DNA of 47,776 nt from Thiocapsa sp. Lineage in GTDB: Bacteria > Pseudomonadota > Gammaproteobacteria > Chromatiales > Chromatiaceae. This document shows, piece by piece, positions 7,659-16,653 of the stretch. The stretch lies in the NCBI RefSeq assembly GCF_022340925.1, contig NZ_JAJDNA010000004.1:1-47776 (forward strand). The letters are read 5' to 3'. The stretch's first letter is position 1; every line of letters begins with the position of its first letter. Made by a program: the position numbers and the translations under genes. The notes under the pieces are model-generated. The model saw only the letters and a list, made by a program, of their open reading frames with translations, searched no databases and was not told the DNA's origin.

Positions 7659-9394
7659 GCATTCAACGCGTCGATCAAGGCCCCCGGATCCATCTCGTCC
7701 AGCCGGGCGAAGAGCTGTGCGGATCGCCGTTTCAACTCGAGTGTGTCGGCCTGTAGGACCACCTCCTTCACATCCAGCAGCGCGCCTGGCTGCATGCTGA
7801 ACTCGCGCAGTCCGACGCCCAGCAGAAGCCGCGTGAAGCGTGGGTCGCCCGCCATCTCGCCACACATGCTGACCGGACGGTTCAAGGCGCGAGCCGCTTC
7901 GATGGTCATGCGGATCAGGCGCAGGATGGCCGGGTGGGTTGGGTCGAAGAGATGATTGACGCTTTCATCGAGGCGGTCGATCGCCAGCGTGTACTGGATC
8001 AGGTCGTTCGTTCCGATGGACAGAAAGTCCAGTCGACGTGCCAGGGCGCGCGCCGCCAGCGCGGCGGCCGGCACCTCGATCATTGCCCCCACGGGTAGGG
8101 CCGGGTCATAGGCGACCCCTTCCCGCTCGAGCTGCCGCTTGATCTGCTCGATCAGGGACAGGACGGTGTCGACTTCCTGGACGGTCGAGACCAGCGGCAG
8201 CATCAGGCGGACCGGACCGAGCGCGGATGCTCGTAGGATGGCCCGCAGTTGCGGCCGGAACAGATCGGGCTCTTTCAGACAGAGTCGAATCGCGCGCAGC
8301 CCCAGCGCCGGATTCGAGACGCCGGCGCCGAGATCGCTCGCGGAATCCACCCGCTTGTCGACCCCGAGGTCGAGTGTCCGGATGGTGACGGGGAGGCCAT
8401 CGAGCCCTTGCAGTATCTCCGCGTAGTTGGCCAGATGCTCCTCCTCGTTCGGCAGATCCTGCCGATTCATGTAGAGGAACTCAGTGCGGTAGAGCCCCAC
8501 GCCGCTGGCCGCGTTGGCCTTCGCCAGCTCCACATCCTCCGGCAGCTCCAGGTTCGCGAGGAGGCTGATCTCAACGCCGTCGCGCGTGAGCGACGGGCGC
8601 CCGACCAACCTGCGCAACCGAAGCTGCCGCGCCTCGATCGCGCGCAGCCGCCGGCGGAAATAGGCCAGGGTTCGCGCGTCCGCGTCCGCCAGAACGGTTC
8701 CGGTCTCGCCGTCGACCAGGAGGAGCTCGTCCTGGCGAAGGTAGTGCGTGATGTTGTGGATGCCCATCGCTGCGGGCACCCCGAGACTTCGGGCGAGGAT
8801 CGCAGTATGGGACATTGGGCCGCCGAGCTCTGTCACGAACGCCACCGCGCCGCGATGACGTAACAGGATGGCCTCCGCGGGGGTCAGATCGCGCGCGACC
8901 ACGACGCGTCCGTCCAGGTCCTGGAGCGATCGTTCCGATGGCGGTGTATCGCCCCGCAGGAAGGTCTGAATCTGCTGCACGACGTGCTCGACGTCATCCC
9001 GACGGGTGCGCAGGTAGGGGTCGTCCATCTCGTCGAAGACCCTCACCAGGCTGTCGCGCTGCACTTGCAGCGCCCACTCCGCGTTGCAGAGCTGATCAGC
9101 GACGATCCGCCGCACTTCGCCCACCAAGGCGGCGTCCTCGAGCATCAGGAGGTGGGTGTCGATGAAGTCGGCGATGTTGATGGGGGTGTGGCGGGGAATC
9201 TGATCGCGCACGGCCCTCAATGCCTGACGCGCCGCGACGACCGCCTGATCGAGCCGGTCGATCTCGGCGACGACCTGATCGGCCGTGATCAGGGTGGGGG
9301 AGGCGCCGCGGTGGCCTCGTCCGTCCACGAAGGCCGGTCCGAGCGCCACGGAGGGACGGGTCGAGACCCCGATCCCGTGAAAGGCGGTGGTCAT
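7652..9394 (-). CDS. ptsI: Phosphoenolpyruvate-protein phosphotransferase (PTS enzyme I)
   Basis: Enzyme I takes the phosphoryl group from phosphoenolpyruvate and passes it to HPr. The 580-residue product starts MTTAFHGIGVSTRPSVALGP and contains the active-site histidine in GGPMSHTAILARSLGVPA, the PEP-binding GLYRTEFLYMNR, DLGVDKR, and the C-terminal signature SMCGEMAGDP with its active cysteine. It lacks the N-terminal GAF domain of the nitrogen-PTS enzyme PtsP, so this is standard-length EI. Its ATG overlaps the HPr stop by 4 bp, placing it last in the hprK-rapZ-EIIA-HPr-EI string. No EIIB or EIIC is present nearby. Confidence 0.95.
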   Translation of the reverse strand: MTTAFHGIGVSTRPSVALGPAFVDGRGHRGASPTLITADQVVAEIDRLDQAVVAARQALRAVRDQIPRHTPINIADFIDTHLLMLEDAALVGEVRRIVADQLCNAEWALQVQRDSLVRVFDEMDDPYLRTRRDDVEHVVQQIQTFLRGDTPPSERSLQDLDGRVVVARDLTPAEAILLRHRGAVAFVTELGGPMSHTAILARSLGVPAAMGIHNITHYLRQDELLLVDGETGTVLADADARTLAYFRRRLRAIEARQLRLRRLVGRPSLTRDGVEISLLANLELPEDVELAKANAASGVGLYRTEFLYMNRQDLPNEEEHLANYAEILQGLDGLPVTIRTLDLGVDKRVDSASDLGAGVSNPALGLRAIRLCLKEPDLFRPQLRAILRASALGPVRLMLPLVSTVQEVDTVLSLIEQIKRQLEREGVAYDPALPVGAMIEVPAAALAARALARRLDFLSIGTNDLIQYTLAIDRLDESVNHLFDPTHPAILRLIRMTIEAARALNRPVSMCGEMAGDPRFTRLLLGVGLREFSMQPGALLDVKEVVLQADTLELKRRSAQLFARLDEMDPGALIDALNAA

Positions 9395-9660
9395 TCCGAC
9401 TCTCCGAAGCGCGCGAGGATCAGCGCCTCGATTGCCGCCATCGCGGCCTCCTCGTCTTCGCCCGCGGCCTCAACCGTAACCCGTGTTCCCCGACTTGCAG
9501 CCAGCATCATCACGCCCATGATGCTCTTGCCATTGACGCTCTGACCCCGTCGCTCGATCTCGATCCGGCACCTGAAACGGCTGGCACATTGCACCAGCTT
9601 GGCCGCGGCGCGCGCATGCAGGCCAAGTTTGTTGATGATCTCGATCTCTCTGCGAATCAT
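9391..9660 (-). CDS. ptsH: Phosphocarrier protein HPr
   Basis: This 89-residue carrier relays phosphate from enzyme I to EIIA proteins. It has both control points of HPr: His15 in KLGLHARAAAK, phosphorylated by EI, and the serine of VNGKSIMG (residue 45, equivalent to Ser46), the target of HPr kinase. hprK is encoded three genes upstream in the same cluster, so serine phosphorylation is plausible here. The gene overlaps both neighbours by 4 bp (ATGA), indicating tight translational coupling. Because only one HPr-like gene is seen, it may also serve PtsN in place of a separate NPr. Confidence 0.95.
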   Translation of the reverse strand: MIRREIEIINKLGLHARAAAKLVQCASRFRCRIEIERRGQSVNGKSIMGVMMLAASRGTRVTVEAAGEDEEAAMAAIEALILARFGESE

Positions 9661-10064
9661 GCGGGGTCATCCCGCCGCGGGCAGGCCAGAACCCCGTCGC
9701 GACCACCCTGCAGGGCCTTCTCGGTGACGGCGTCCAGCTCCAGAGACGCGTAGTTCAGGGCACGCAGCAGCATCGGCAGATTCAGTCCTGCGATGACCCG
9801 CACCCGATCATGCATCGAGAGGAGGGCGACCGCAACATTGGCCGGCGTCGACCCATAGAGGTCGGTCAAGATCAGGACGCCGTCACCCGCGTCCAAGCGC
9901 GGCAGGCGGCGCCGGGCATCCTCGATCAGCACCTCGCGGGATACGTCGTTGCTCACCTCCATCGCCTCGATACCGGGCGGACGTCCGCCGAGGATCTCGG
10001 TCGCGATTCGCAGCAGATCGGCGCCGAGCGGCTTGTGCGTGATCAATAGGACCCCGACGCTCAC
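9657..10064 (-). CDS. PTS EIIA component, mannose (EIIA-Man) family
   Basis: A 135-residue stand-alone EIIA of the mannose/fructose class. The phosphorylated residue is His10 in VGVLLITHKPLG, and LILTDLYGSTPANVA is the family's second signature. In sugar-transporting systems this domain works with EIIB, EIIC and EIID, none of which is present, so a regulatory role as phosphate acceptor from HPr is inferred. Similar isolated EIIA-Man genes between rapZ and HPr are common in proteobacteria with an hprK cluster. It overlaps both neighbouring genes by 4 bp. Confidence 0.92.
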   Translation of the reverse strand: MSVGVLLITHKPLGADLLRIATEILGGRPPGIEAMEVSNDVSREVLIEDARRRLPRLDAGDGVLILTDLYGSTPANVAVALLSMHDRVRVIAGLNLPMLLRALNYASLELDAVTEKALQGGRDGVLACPRRDDPA

Positions 10065-10984
10065 GGCAGCTCCCGATGGCGAACCATGACCATGTGGCCG
10101 CCAGCCTCGAAGTGATGCCGGAGGGATTCGGTCATGTGGACCGAGCGGTGCTGTCCCCCTGTGCAGCCCAGCGCGATCGTGAGGTAGCTGCGCCCATCTG
10201 TCTCGAAGCGCGGGATCCAGCGATCGAAAAACGCCTGGATATCGCCACGCATCCGGCCAAATTCCTCGCTCGCCTCGAGAAAGTCGATCACGGGCTGGTC
10301 GCGTCCGGTCAACGGCTTCAGCTCGGTCTGCCAGTGGGGGTTGGGGAGGCAGCGCAGGTCGAAGACGAAGTCGACATCTTGCGGTACGCCATGCTTGAAG
10401 CCGAAGGATTGAAGCAGAATCGAGGCCTTCGGGGACGGGGAGCCGCTGCCGACCAGGCGGCTGCGCACCAGATCGCGCAGCTCGTGAACATTGGTCTGGG
10501 TGGTGTCGATGCAGAGATCCGCACGGCTTCGGATCGGCTCGAGGAGCCGGCGCTCGAGTTGAATCGCCTCCGCGAGTGAGCGGTCGGCGCGTGTCAAGGG
10601 GTGCTTGCGCCGGGTCTCGCTGAAGCGTTTGATCAGGGTGTCCGTGTGGGCTTCGAGGAAGAGCACCTGGCAGCTGAGGCCACGGTCCCGGGCGGCGTGC
10701 ACCAGCTCGGGAAGTTGGCGGAGCTCGTCCGGGCTGGTGCGGGCATCGACCCCCACCGCGGTGCTCATCAATGCCTCATCCAGTCCGTCGTGGAGGCCGA
10801 GAGCCAGATCCTTGAGCAAAAACAGTGGCAGATTGTCGATGCAATAGAACCCGAGGTCCTCGAGCGTATGGAGCGCGATGCTCTTGCCGGAGCCTGAGAG
10901 GCCACTCAGGACCACAAGTCTCATCGGCTTGCCGACAACATCCGGTGGTCCGGCCGCTTCGTCGTCTGAACCGCGGCTGGTCAT
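10061..10984 (-). CDS. rapZ: RNase adapter protein RapZ (YvcJ-type P-loop ATPase)
   Basis: In enterobacteria RapZ guides RNase E to the small RNA GlmZ and so tunes glucosamine-6-phosphate synthase. This 307-residue version has the Walker A loop GLSGSGKS at residues 28-35, GFYCIDNLP, and the C-terminal signatures FGFKHGVPQDVDFVFD, RCLPNPHW and GCTGGQHRSV. ATG 10984 overlaps the hprK stop by 4 bp and gives a 21-residue acidic extension; the family usually begins near the in-frame ATG 10921 (MRLVVLSG), so the true start is uncertain. Position between hprK and EIIA-Man links it to the PTS. Confidence 0.93.
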   Translation of the reverse strand: MTSRGSDDEAAGPPDVVGKPMRLVVLSGLSGSGKSIALHTLEDLGFYCIDNLPLFLLKDLALGLHDGLDEALMSTAVGVDARTSPDELRQLPELVHAARDRGLSCQVLFLEAHTDTLIKRFSETRRKHPLTRADRSLAEAIQLERRLLEPIRSRADLCIDTTQTNVHELRDLVRSRLVGSGSPSPKASILLQSFGFKHGVPQDVDFVFDLRCLPNPHWQTELKPLTGRDQPVIDFLEASEEFGRMRGDIQAFFDRWIPRFETDGRSYLTIALGCTGGQHRSVHMTESLRHHFEAGGHMVMVRHRELP

Positions 10985-11943
10985 GTCGGCGATAGCGGCG
11001 GATCGGGTCGATCGATGCTGATCGCACGCGCCTGGCGGTCGATGAAGTCGACGCCTGCGTCATACCCCCGGATGCGCAGGATCTGATGTCTGACACCCGC
11101 TTCGACCAGGATCGCCAGGTTGCGACCAGGGGCAACCGGCATGGTGATCTTGGGCACGGCAACCCCCAGGATGTTGCGTACCGAGAGGCTGCCGCTGAGC
11201 CGATCGATGCATTCGAGCTGCCGTTGGTCCAGGGGCTGCAGATCGATAATCAGATTCAAGGTCTTGCTTCGCACGACGGCACCTTCGCCGAACATCGCCC
11301 GGATGTTGAGGATCCCCAGGCCGCGGACCTCGAGAAAATCGCGCAGCGCCTCCGGGCAGGTCCCCTCCAGGGTCTCGGGGGCGATGCGTGCGAAACGCGG
11401 CGCGTCATCCGCGACCAGACGATGGCCGCGCGCGATGAGGTCCAGCGCGAGCTCGCTCTTGCCGACGGCCGGGTCTCCGACCAACAACACCCCCATGCCC
11501 AAGACCTCGATGAAGACCCCGTGCAACGTTTTCCGCTCAGCCAACGCATGTGTAAGGAAATAGCGCAGATGGTTGATGAGCTCCTCGTCACTCAGCGAGG
11601 AGCCCAGCAGCGGGGTGTGGGTCTGCTCGGCCGCCTTCTGAAAGGCCTCTTCCGGTTGGATGCCGTCGGAAAAGATCACCGCGGTCGGTCGGTCGGAGAA
11701 GAGCTTGTCGATCGTCTCTGCATAAGCGGTTCGACCCAGTCCCGCGAGGTAGAGGAGCTCGGCATGGCCGATGACCTGCAGGCGATTGGGATGGATACAG
11801 TTCAACGAGCCGATCAGGGACTGCCGGGAGGTTCCCGGATCCTCGCCCCGCAGGAGGCGCGGGCTGCGTGGCTCGGGTGTGAGCCAGCGCAGCTTGAGCC
11901 GGGACCCGGTCTGGCCGATCAAGGATTGCAGGCTCTCGATCAT
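10981..11943 (-). CDS. hprK: HPr kinase/phosphorylase
   Basis: HprK uses ATP or pyrophosphate to phosphorylate the regulatory serine of HPr and can reverse the reaction. The 320-residue product has the N-terminal domain ending near residue 130 and then the kinase domain with HGVFIEVLGMGVLLVGDPAV followed by GKSELALDLI (Walker A GDPAVGKS at 156-163), RLVADDAP and the family signature VRGLGILNIRAMFG. It starts 20 bp after ptsN and overlaps rapZ by 4 bp. Alpha-, beta- and some gammaproteobacteria carry it as part of a regulatory PTS. The possible use of pyrophosphate is of interest beside a PPi-type phosphofructokinase. Confidence 0.95.
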   Translation of the reverse strand: MIESLQSLIGQTGSRLKLRWLTPEPRSPRLLRGEDPGTSRQSLIGSLNCIHPNRLQVIGHAELLYLAGLGRTAYAETIDKLFSDRPTAVIFSDGIQPEEAFQKAAEQTHTPLLGSSLSDEELINHLRYFLTHALAERKTLHGVFIEVLGMGVLLVGDPAVGKSELALDLIARGHRLVADDAPRFARIAPETLEGTCPEALRDFLEVRGLGILNIRAMFGEGAVVRSKTLNLIIDLQPLDQRQLECIDRLSGSLSVRNILGVAVPKITMPVAPGRNLAILVEAGVRHQILRIRGYDAGVDFIDRQARAISIDRPDPPLSPT

Positions 11944-11963
11944 CGCGGGGGCCTCTGGGCCCT

Positions 11964-12413
11964 CTAAGGGACCTTCAAGAGCTCCAGGATGGCCGCGGAC
12001 GAACGCGCCTCGCGCAGACGCGTGCGCGTCGCGGGCTCGCTGAAACGACTTGCCAGATGCGCAAGCAGGTGGAGGTGCTCCTCGGTCGCGCTCTCCGGGA
12101 CCAGGAGCGCGAACGCAAGGTCGACGGGCTCGCCGTCTGCTGCGTCGTAATCCACGCCGTGAACGGTCTGCACGAAGGCCCCCAGGACCTGAGTGACCTC
12201 CTTGACCCGCGCGTGCGGCAGGGCGACCCCATGGCCGAGTCCGGTGCTGCCGAGACGTTCGCGCTCCAACAACCGCTCGAAAACCGCCTCCGTGCTCAAG
12301 CGCGGATGGTCATTGGCAAGCAGCTCGGCGAGCGTCTCGAGCAAACGCTTCTTGCTGGAGATCTCCAGGCCATGTCCGATCCTGGCTTCGTTGATCAGGT
12401 CGGGGCTGAGCAT
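11964..12413 (-). CDS. ptsN: PTS IIA-like nitrogen-regulatory protein PtsN (EIIA-Ntr)
   Basis: The 149-residue protein is the output of the nitrogen PTS, which in other bacteria controls potassium handling, sigma-54 related expression and stress responses. The phosphorylated histidine is in GHGVALPHARV (His67), and SSKKRLLETLAELLA at the start is typical. ATG 12413 (MLSPDLIN) is chosen over a much longer upstream frame because family members begin here and GGGAG lies about 10 bp upstream. It is downstream of rpoN and hpf as in other gammaproteobacteria. A 236-bp gap separates it from hpf, long enough for its own promoter. Confidence 0.93.
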   Translation of the reverse strand: MLSPDLINEARIGHGLEISSKKRLLETLAELLANDHPRLSTEAVFERLLERERLGSTGLGHGVALPHARVKEVTQVLGAFVQTVHGVDYDAADGEPVDLAFALLVPESATEEHLHLLAHLASRFSEPATRTRLREARSSAAILELLKVP

Positions 12414-12649
12414 GGGTATGGGCTCCCACCCCTGTTGGGCGCAGTCTGCCGTGATCGGGATTCGCGTCGACACCCGCGTCGACTTGGCGAGTAACGGTGT
12501 CTGGTCATGGCTCCAGAGATCCTCAAGCTCGTTGCGGTGGCGGCATTCCCGCGTGTCGGGGGCCAGTCCGTTTCCAGTGCGAAACACCCCGGAGGGGACG
12601 CCAGCGATCCCGACCGAGGTGTCGGATGCGTCTCGGGGACGCCTGCAGG

Positions 12650-12985
12650 TCAGCCGCGCTTCGATTCGTCGGCCTCGGCAACCTTAGAGCCGCCGCCGCG
12701 ATGGCTGTTCTTTTTCTCCTTGTGGCGCAGGACCTGGCGGTCGAGCTTGTCGATGAGGGCATCGATGGCAGCGTACATGTCCTCGTGGACCGAATCGGCA
12801 AAGACCTTGCTGCCGTTGACATGGACCGTGGCCTCGGCCTTCTGGGCGAGCTTTTCGACGCTGAGGATGACATGAGCGTTGGTGACGTGGTCGAAGTGGC
12901 GTGCCAGTCGTTCGAACTTACTGTCGACATAGCCTTTCAGCGCATCCGTGACGTCGATGTGATGACCCGTCAGATTGATCTGCAT
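12650..12985 (-). CDS. hpf: Ribosome hibernation promoting factor HPF
   Basis: A 111-residue HPF/YfiA-family protein that binds the small ribosomal subunit in slow growth and helps form inactive 100S ribosomes. MQINLTGHHIDVTDALKGYV, the central VEKLAQKAEATVHVNG strand region and MYAAIDALIDKLDRQVLRHK are diagnostic. It is the short form, with an extra basic/charged tail of about 16 residues (HRGGGSKVAEADESKRG). It lies 30 bp after rpoN, the standard neighbour. A 5-bp-stem hairpin (GCCTG...CAGGC, 13011-13026) sits at the rpoN end just before it. Confidence 0.95.
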   Translation of the reverse strand: MQINLTGHHIDVTDALKGYVDSKFERLARHFDHVTNAHVILSVEKLAQKAEATVHVNGSKVFADSVHEDMYAAIDALIDKLDRQVLRHKEKKNSHRGGGSKVAEADESKRG

Positions 12986-13015
12986 CTTGTGTCTCCTTGT
13001 GGTTCAAACAGCCTG

Positions 13016-14500
13016 TCAAGTCAGGCGCTTGCGCTCGTTCGAGGGTGGAACCCCCATGGCCTCGCGGTATTTTGCGACTGTCCGACGCGCGACATTGATG
13101 CCCTGGTTGGCGAGCTCCTGCGCGATCCTGCTGTCACTCATGGGTTTTTTCGCGGACTCTTGCGCGATCAGCTTTCGGATCAGGGCGCGAATGGCGGTCG
13201 ACGAGCACTCGCCACCGGACGCTGTATTGACATGGGATGAAAAGAAATACTTGAACTCGAATGTGCCCCGAGGCGTGTGCATGTACTTCTGCGTCGTTAC
13301 TCTGGATACGGTCGATTCATGCAGCTCCAGTGCCTCTGCGACATCTCTCAGGACCATCGGCCTCATCGCCTCATCGCCATGCTCGAAGAACTCCTGCTGC
13401 ATCTCGACGATTTTGGCACCGACCCGCAGCACCGTGTCGTTGCGGCTGGCAAGGCTCTTGATGAACCAGCGTGCCTCCTGCAAGTGGCTCTTCAACGTCA
13501 CGCCGTCCGCGCTCTGATCGGCGCGCCTGATCAGACGCGCATAGTCCGCATTCACCCTCAGTTTAGGCGTTGCCTCTGGATTCAGCTCGACCAACCAGCG
13601 CCCGTCACGTTTCCTGACGAAAATATCCGGTGTGACGTACTGTGCGGGGGTTGCGGCGATCAGACCGCCGGGTCTTGGATTCAGCGTGCGGATGAGCGCC
13701 AGTGCGCCGGCTATGGTTTCCTCCGACTCCTTTAACTGGCGCGCCAGAGAAGCGACATCCTTCTTGGGCAGATACTCGAATCCCTGGGTGCAGACCGCGA
13801 TCGCGGTGTCGCGCCAGGGCGTCGTGGCAGCCAGCTGGCGGAGCTGGATGAGCAGACATTCGGGCAGGCTGCGTGCCCCGACCCCCGGTGGGTCGAAGGA
13901 CTGGATGCGGTGGACGACGGCTTCGACCTCCTCGGCGCTGACGTCGGTGCGGCCAATCGTCACCAAGAGCTCATCGATGTCGATCCGCAGATAACCGTCC
14001 ACGTCGATCGAGTCGATGACCGCATGCGCGATCATGTTGTCACGCTCGCTCATGCGGCTGAGATTGATCTGCCAGGAGAGGTGGTCGAGGAGGGTCTGCG
14101 GCCGACTTTGGTGAGCGAAGGGGTCGAAATCCGACCCATCATCCGAGCCATGCGCAGTCGTCGGCAGATAGCTGTCAAAGACATCCGTCCATTGGGTATC
14201 GACCGGCAGCTCGTCCGGCATCTCGTTGGATTCGGCGTGAACCTCGCGGTCGACGGTCTGCTCCACCGGGACGTGTCCCGGATCAAGCTCCTCGCTGTTT
14301 GCCGTGCCAGGCTCCCCCGCGTCGGGTCCGTCGAAGCGATCGGCCTCGTCCCCCTCCTCCAGCATGAGGTTGGTGTCCAGCGCCTCCTGTATCTCTTTCT
14401 GGAGGTCGAGCGTGGAGAGCTGCAACAGCCGGATCGCCTGCTGCAGCTGCGGCGTCATGGTCAGGTGTTGACCGAGGCGAAGCTGGATCGATTGCTTCAT
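13016..14500 (-). CDS. rpoN: RNA polymerase sigma-54 factor
   Basis: The 494-residue alternative sigma factor recognises -24/-12 promoters and needs enhancer-binding ATPases for open-complex formation. Region I is the glutamine/leucine-rich LGQHLTMTPQLQQAIRLLQL; region II is acidic (EEGDEADRFDGPDAGEPG); the core-binding domain follows; and the C-terminus has the HTH and the invariant RpoN box ARRTVAKYRE. It stands between lptB and hpf, the normal gammaproteobacterial order. The 280-bp gap upstream holds TAGAAT on the coding strand as a possible -10, so separate transcription is possible. No clear -24/-12 site was seen in the window's intergenic regions. Confidence 0.96.
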   Translation of the reverse strand: MKQSIQLRLGQHLTMTPQLQQAIRLLQLSTLDLQKEIQEALDTNLMLEEGDEADRFDGPDAGEPGTANSEELDPGHVPVEQTVDREVHAESNEMPDELPVDTQWTDVFDSYLPTTAHGSDDGSDFDPFAHQSRPQTLLDHLSWQINLSRMSERDNMIAHAVIDSIDVDGYLRIDIDELLVTIGRTDVSAEEVEAVVHRIQSFDPPGVGARSLPECLLIQLRQLAATTPWRDTAIAVCTQGFEYLPKKDVASLARQLKESEETIAGALALIRTLNPRPGGLIAATPAQYVTPDIFVRKRDGRWLVELNPEATPKLRVNADYARLIRRADQSADGVTLKSHLQEARWFIKSLASRNDTVLRVGAKIVEMQQEFFEHGDEAMRPMVLRDVAEALELHESTVSRVTTQKYMHTPRGTFEFKYFFSSHVNTASGGECSSTAIRALIRKLIAQESAKKPMSDSRIAQELANQGINVARRTVAKYREAMGVPPSNERKRLT

Positions 14501-14780
14501 GAATGGCGCATGGGTTACGAGGTGTCCGAAACGAGTCGGCCCCGATCGATTCTAGCCGATCTCCGACCGGGGGCAGCACGGGCGCACTGCGACGTATCCC
14601 ATCTTAACACCCATCAACCGACGTTGGGCAGCCGGCCGGATCCTTGCAGCAACCAGCCGCCGGGGGGCGGGGCGGAGCGGCGACTGGAGGCGAGTCAACC
14701 GTCTGCGCACGGTCCCGGAGTGCATCGGACATCGTCGGCCCCGGCAAGATTGCGCAGCGGAGAGCCGGACCGGGCCTGCC

Positions 14781-15533
14781 CTACATCGAGAAATCCGCCC
14801 CGAGATAGACGTCGCGCACCTGTTGATTCGCGAGCAGCTCCGCCGGCACGCCGTCGGCAATCACCGTACCGTTACTGATGATGTATCCGCGATCGCAGAT
14901 GTCGAGCGTCTCGCGGACATTGTGGTCGGTGATCAGCACGCCGATCCCGCGATCGCGAAGATGGGACACAATGGATTTGATGTCGCCCACGGCGATGGGA
15001 TCGACCCCCGCGAAGGGCTCATCGAGCAACATCACCAGCGGATCCACGGCCAGGGCACGGGCGATCTCCAGACGCCGGCGCTCCCCGCCCGACAGGCTCA
15101 GCGCGAGCGATGCGCCGACGTGCGCGATTCCAAGCTCCTCGAGCAGCCGCTCGCAGCGGAGCTGCCGTTCGCGGCGCGGCAGATCGCCGCGTGCCTCCAG
15201 GATTGCCAGGATGTTTTCACGCGCCGTGAGCTTACGGAACACCGACGGCTCTTGCGCGAGGTAGCTCAGACCGGAACGCGCGCGGGCGTGCATCGGCATC
15301 AGGGTGACGTCGCGACCGCTCAGCGTGATGCGGCCCTTGTCCGCTGGAATGAGCCCCACGATCAGGTAGAAACAGGTGGTCTTGCCGGCTCCATTCGGCC
15401 CCAGCAGTCCGACCACCTCCCCGGCGCCGACGCTGACGCTGACATCGCGCAACACCTGGCGCCCGCGATAGCTCTTTCGCAGGTGCTCGGCCTGGAGCAC
15501 GCCGACGGCAGTGTCGCCGAGCTGGCCCTTCAT
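14781..15533 (-). CDS. lptB: LPS export ABC transporter ATPase LptB
   Basis: LptB powers extraction of lipopolysaccharide from the inner membrane through LptFG. The 250-residue ATPase has Walker [13 protein letters not shown], signature [16 protein letters not shown], Walker [14 protein letters not shown] and the switch histidine in [17 protein letters not shown], which is specific to this subfamily. The ATG overlaps the lptA stop by 4 bp. LptC, LptA and LptB are encoded in order, while lptF and lptG are not in the window, as in most gammaproteobacteria. Confidence 0.96.
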   Translation of the reverse strand: MKGQLGDTAVGVLQAEHLRKSYRGRQVLRDVSVSVGAGEVVGLLGPNGAGKTTCFYLIVGLIPADKGRITLSGRDVTLMPMHARARSGLSYLAQEPSVFRKLTARENILAILEARGDLPRRERQLRCERLLEELGIAHVGASLALSLSGGERRRLEIARALAVDPLVMLLDEPFAGVDPIAVGDIKSIVSHLRDRGIGVLITDHNVRETLDICDRGYIISNGTVIADGVPAELLANQQVRDVYLGADFSM

Positions 15534-16045
15534 TGATCCTCAGGGGTAATGATGATCTTGACCCGCCCCTTGCCGCCGGCCCGGAAATGTGCGCGCGCGC
15601 GATCGTAGACGATCCGCTCACCGGTCAGGCGGTCCGCCCCTTGGATCAGCAGGGCATCCTCGATCAGCGTCAGCTCATCCTTGTCAGCGTCATACTCCAT
15701 GCGCTTGGCGAACGCCCGGATCTCCCCCTCGTCGTTATCCAGGAGCTGCTTGAAGCTCGCCGGCGAGCCAAGCGCGATGATGAAGCGCGGCCGGCGATCG
15801 TCGCGATGGTAGACGGTCACATGATCGCCGAGGAGGCGCATGCTCCCTTGGTCGACCTGAACATTGCCGACATAGATGCTGATGCTCTCCGCCTCCCGAA
15901 ACTCGACGTCGTCTGCTTCGATCAAGATCGGTTGTTGCTCATCGTCCTTGAGCGCCGCGGCGGGCATCGCCACGACGGCGACGACCAGGGTCGCCGCCAG
16001 GACGCTGCGCCAGCGCCGCCGGTCGTTGACCTCTTTCGTGCTCAT
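15530..16045 (-). CDS. lptA: LPS transport periplasmic protein LptA
   Basis: LptA forms the beta-jellyroll bridge that carries LPS across the periplasm. The 171-residue product has a signal peptide ([20 protein letters not shown], cut near AAA-LKDDE) and the OstA-type repeats: [40 protein letters not shown] and a C-terminal [17 protein letters not shown] strand. It overlaps lptB and lptC by 4 bp each, so the three proteins are made from one message in step. Confidence 0.93.
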   Translation of the reverse strand: MSTKEVNDRRRWRSVLAATLVVAVVAMPAAALKDDEQQPILIEADDVEFREAESISIYVGNVQVDQGSMRLLGDHVTVYHRDDRRPRFIIALGSPASFKQLLDNDEGEIRAFAKRMEYDADKDELTLIEDALLIQGADRLTGERIVYDRARAHFRAGGKGRVKIIITPEDQ

Positions 16046-16653
16046 GGCTGAACGACCTGTTGCGGTGCGAGAAAGAGATGCACGCGACCGTCGAACTGGG
16101 CGCGCATGGGGGCGTCATACCACAAGCGCATCCCGGTGGCCGTGAGCCAGTCCTGCTCGCTCCTGATCCGCACGGCCTGATCGGTCTCGGCATAGGTGCG
16201 TTTGTGCCAGATGCGAATCAGCTCCGAAGCCATATGCGTCTCGCGATGGGTCGCGTCGCCGGCGCGCGTGAGCTCCACCGCGCCTCGGAGCCGCACCTCA
16301 TCACCGCCTTCGAGGACCAGGCCATTCTCCGCGCGGGCCCGCCATGGTTCCCCTTCGGCCTGATAGAGCGTCATGCGCGGCTGATCCAATTCGGAGACAT
16401 CCTCGTCGACATATTGGCGCAGCTCGTCCGCGACCAGCCGTCGATTCGGCCTCCCCGCGGCATCGGTCTCGACCGCCGAGAAGCGCGAGACCACATAGTC
16501 CGGGAGTCGGGCGCGCTCGATCTGGTCGATTGGCGACTCCGGGGCGGGGCGCAGCTGCCACAAGGCGAGTAGCCCGGATGCGATGAAGAATAGCCCGAGC
16601 AGCCATTGGCGAGACGTCCCGAGCGGGGTGCCGGCGCTCGTGCGCGTGCTCAT
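16042..16653 (-). CDS. lptC: LPS export protein LptC
   Basis: LptC is the bitopic inner-membrane protein that passes LPS from LptB2FG to LptA. The start at ATG 16653 (MSTRTSAGTPLG) overlaps the kdsC stop by 4 bp and places a single membrane helix (WLLGLFFIASGLLALWQL) at about residues 16-33, followed by a beta-rich periplasmic domain with PDYVVSRFSAVETDAAGRPN, the typical LptC opening. An upstream frame of 19 residues is less likely. Length is 203 residues, within family range. Confidence 0.9.
   Translation of the reverse strand: MSTRTSAGTPLGTSRQWLLGLFFIASGLLALWQLRPAPESPIDQIERARLPDYVVSRFSAVETDAAGRPNRRLVADELRQYVDEDVSELDQPRMTLYQAEGEPWRARAENGLVLEGGDEVRLRGAVELTRAGDATHRETHMASELIRIWHKRTYAETDQAVRIRSEQDWLTATGMRLWYDAPMRAQFDGRVHLFLAPQQVVQP

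Noticed and set aside
6118..7662. 514-codon antisense frame over the phosphohexomutase gene
   Set aside because: Complement of a gene with all family motifs.
12414..12649. Extra N-terminal 58 residues for PtsN in the ptsN-hpf gap
   Set aside because: Sequence is unlike any PtsN N-terminus, while the family start is at 12413 with GGGAG upstream.
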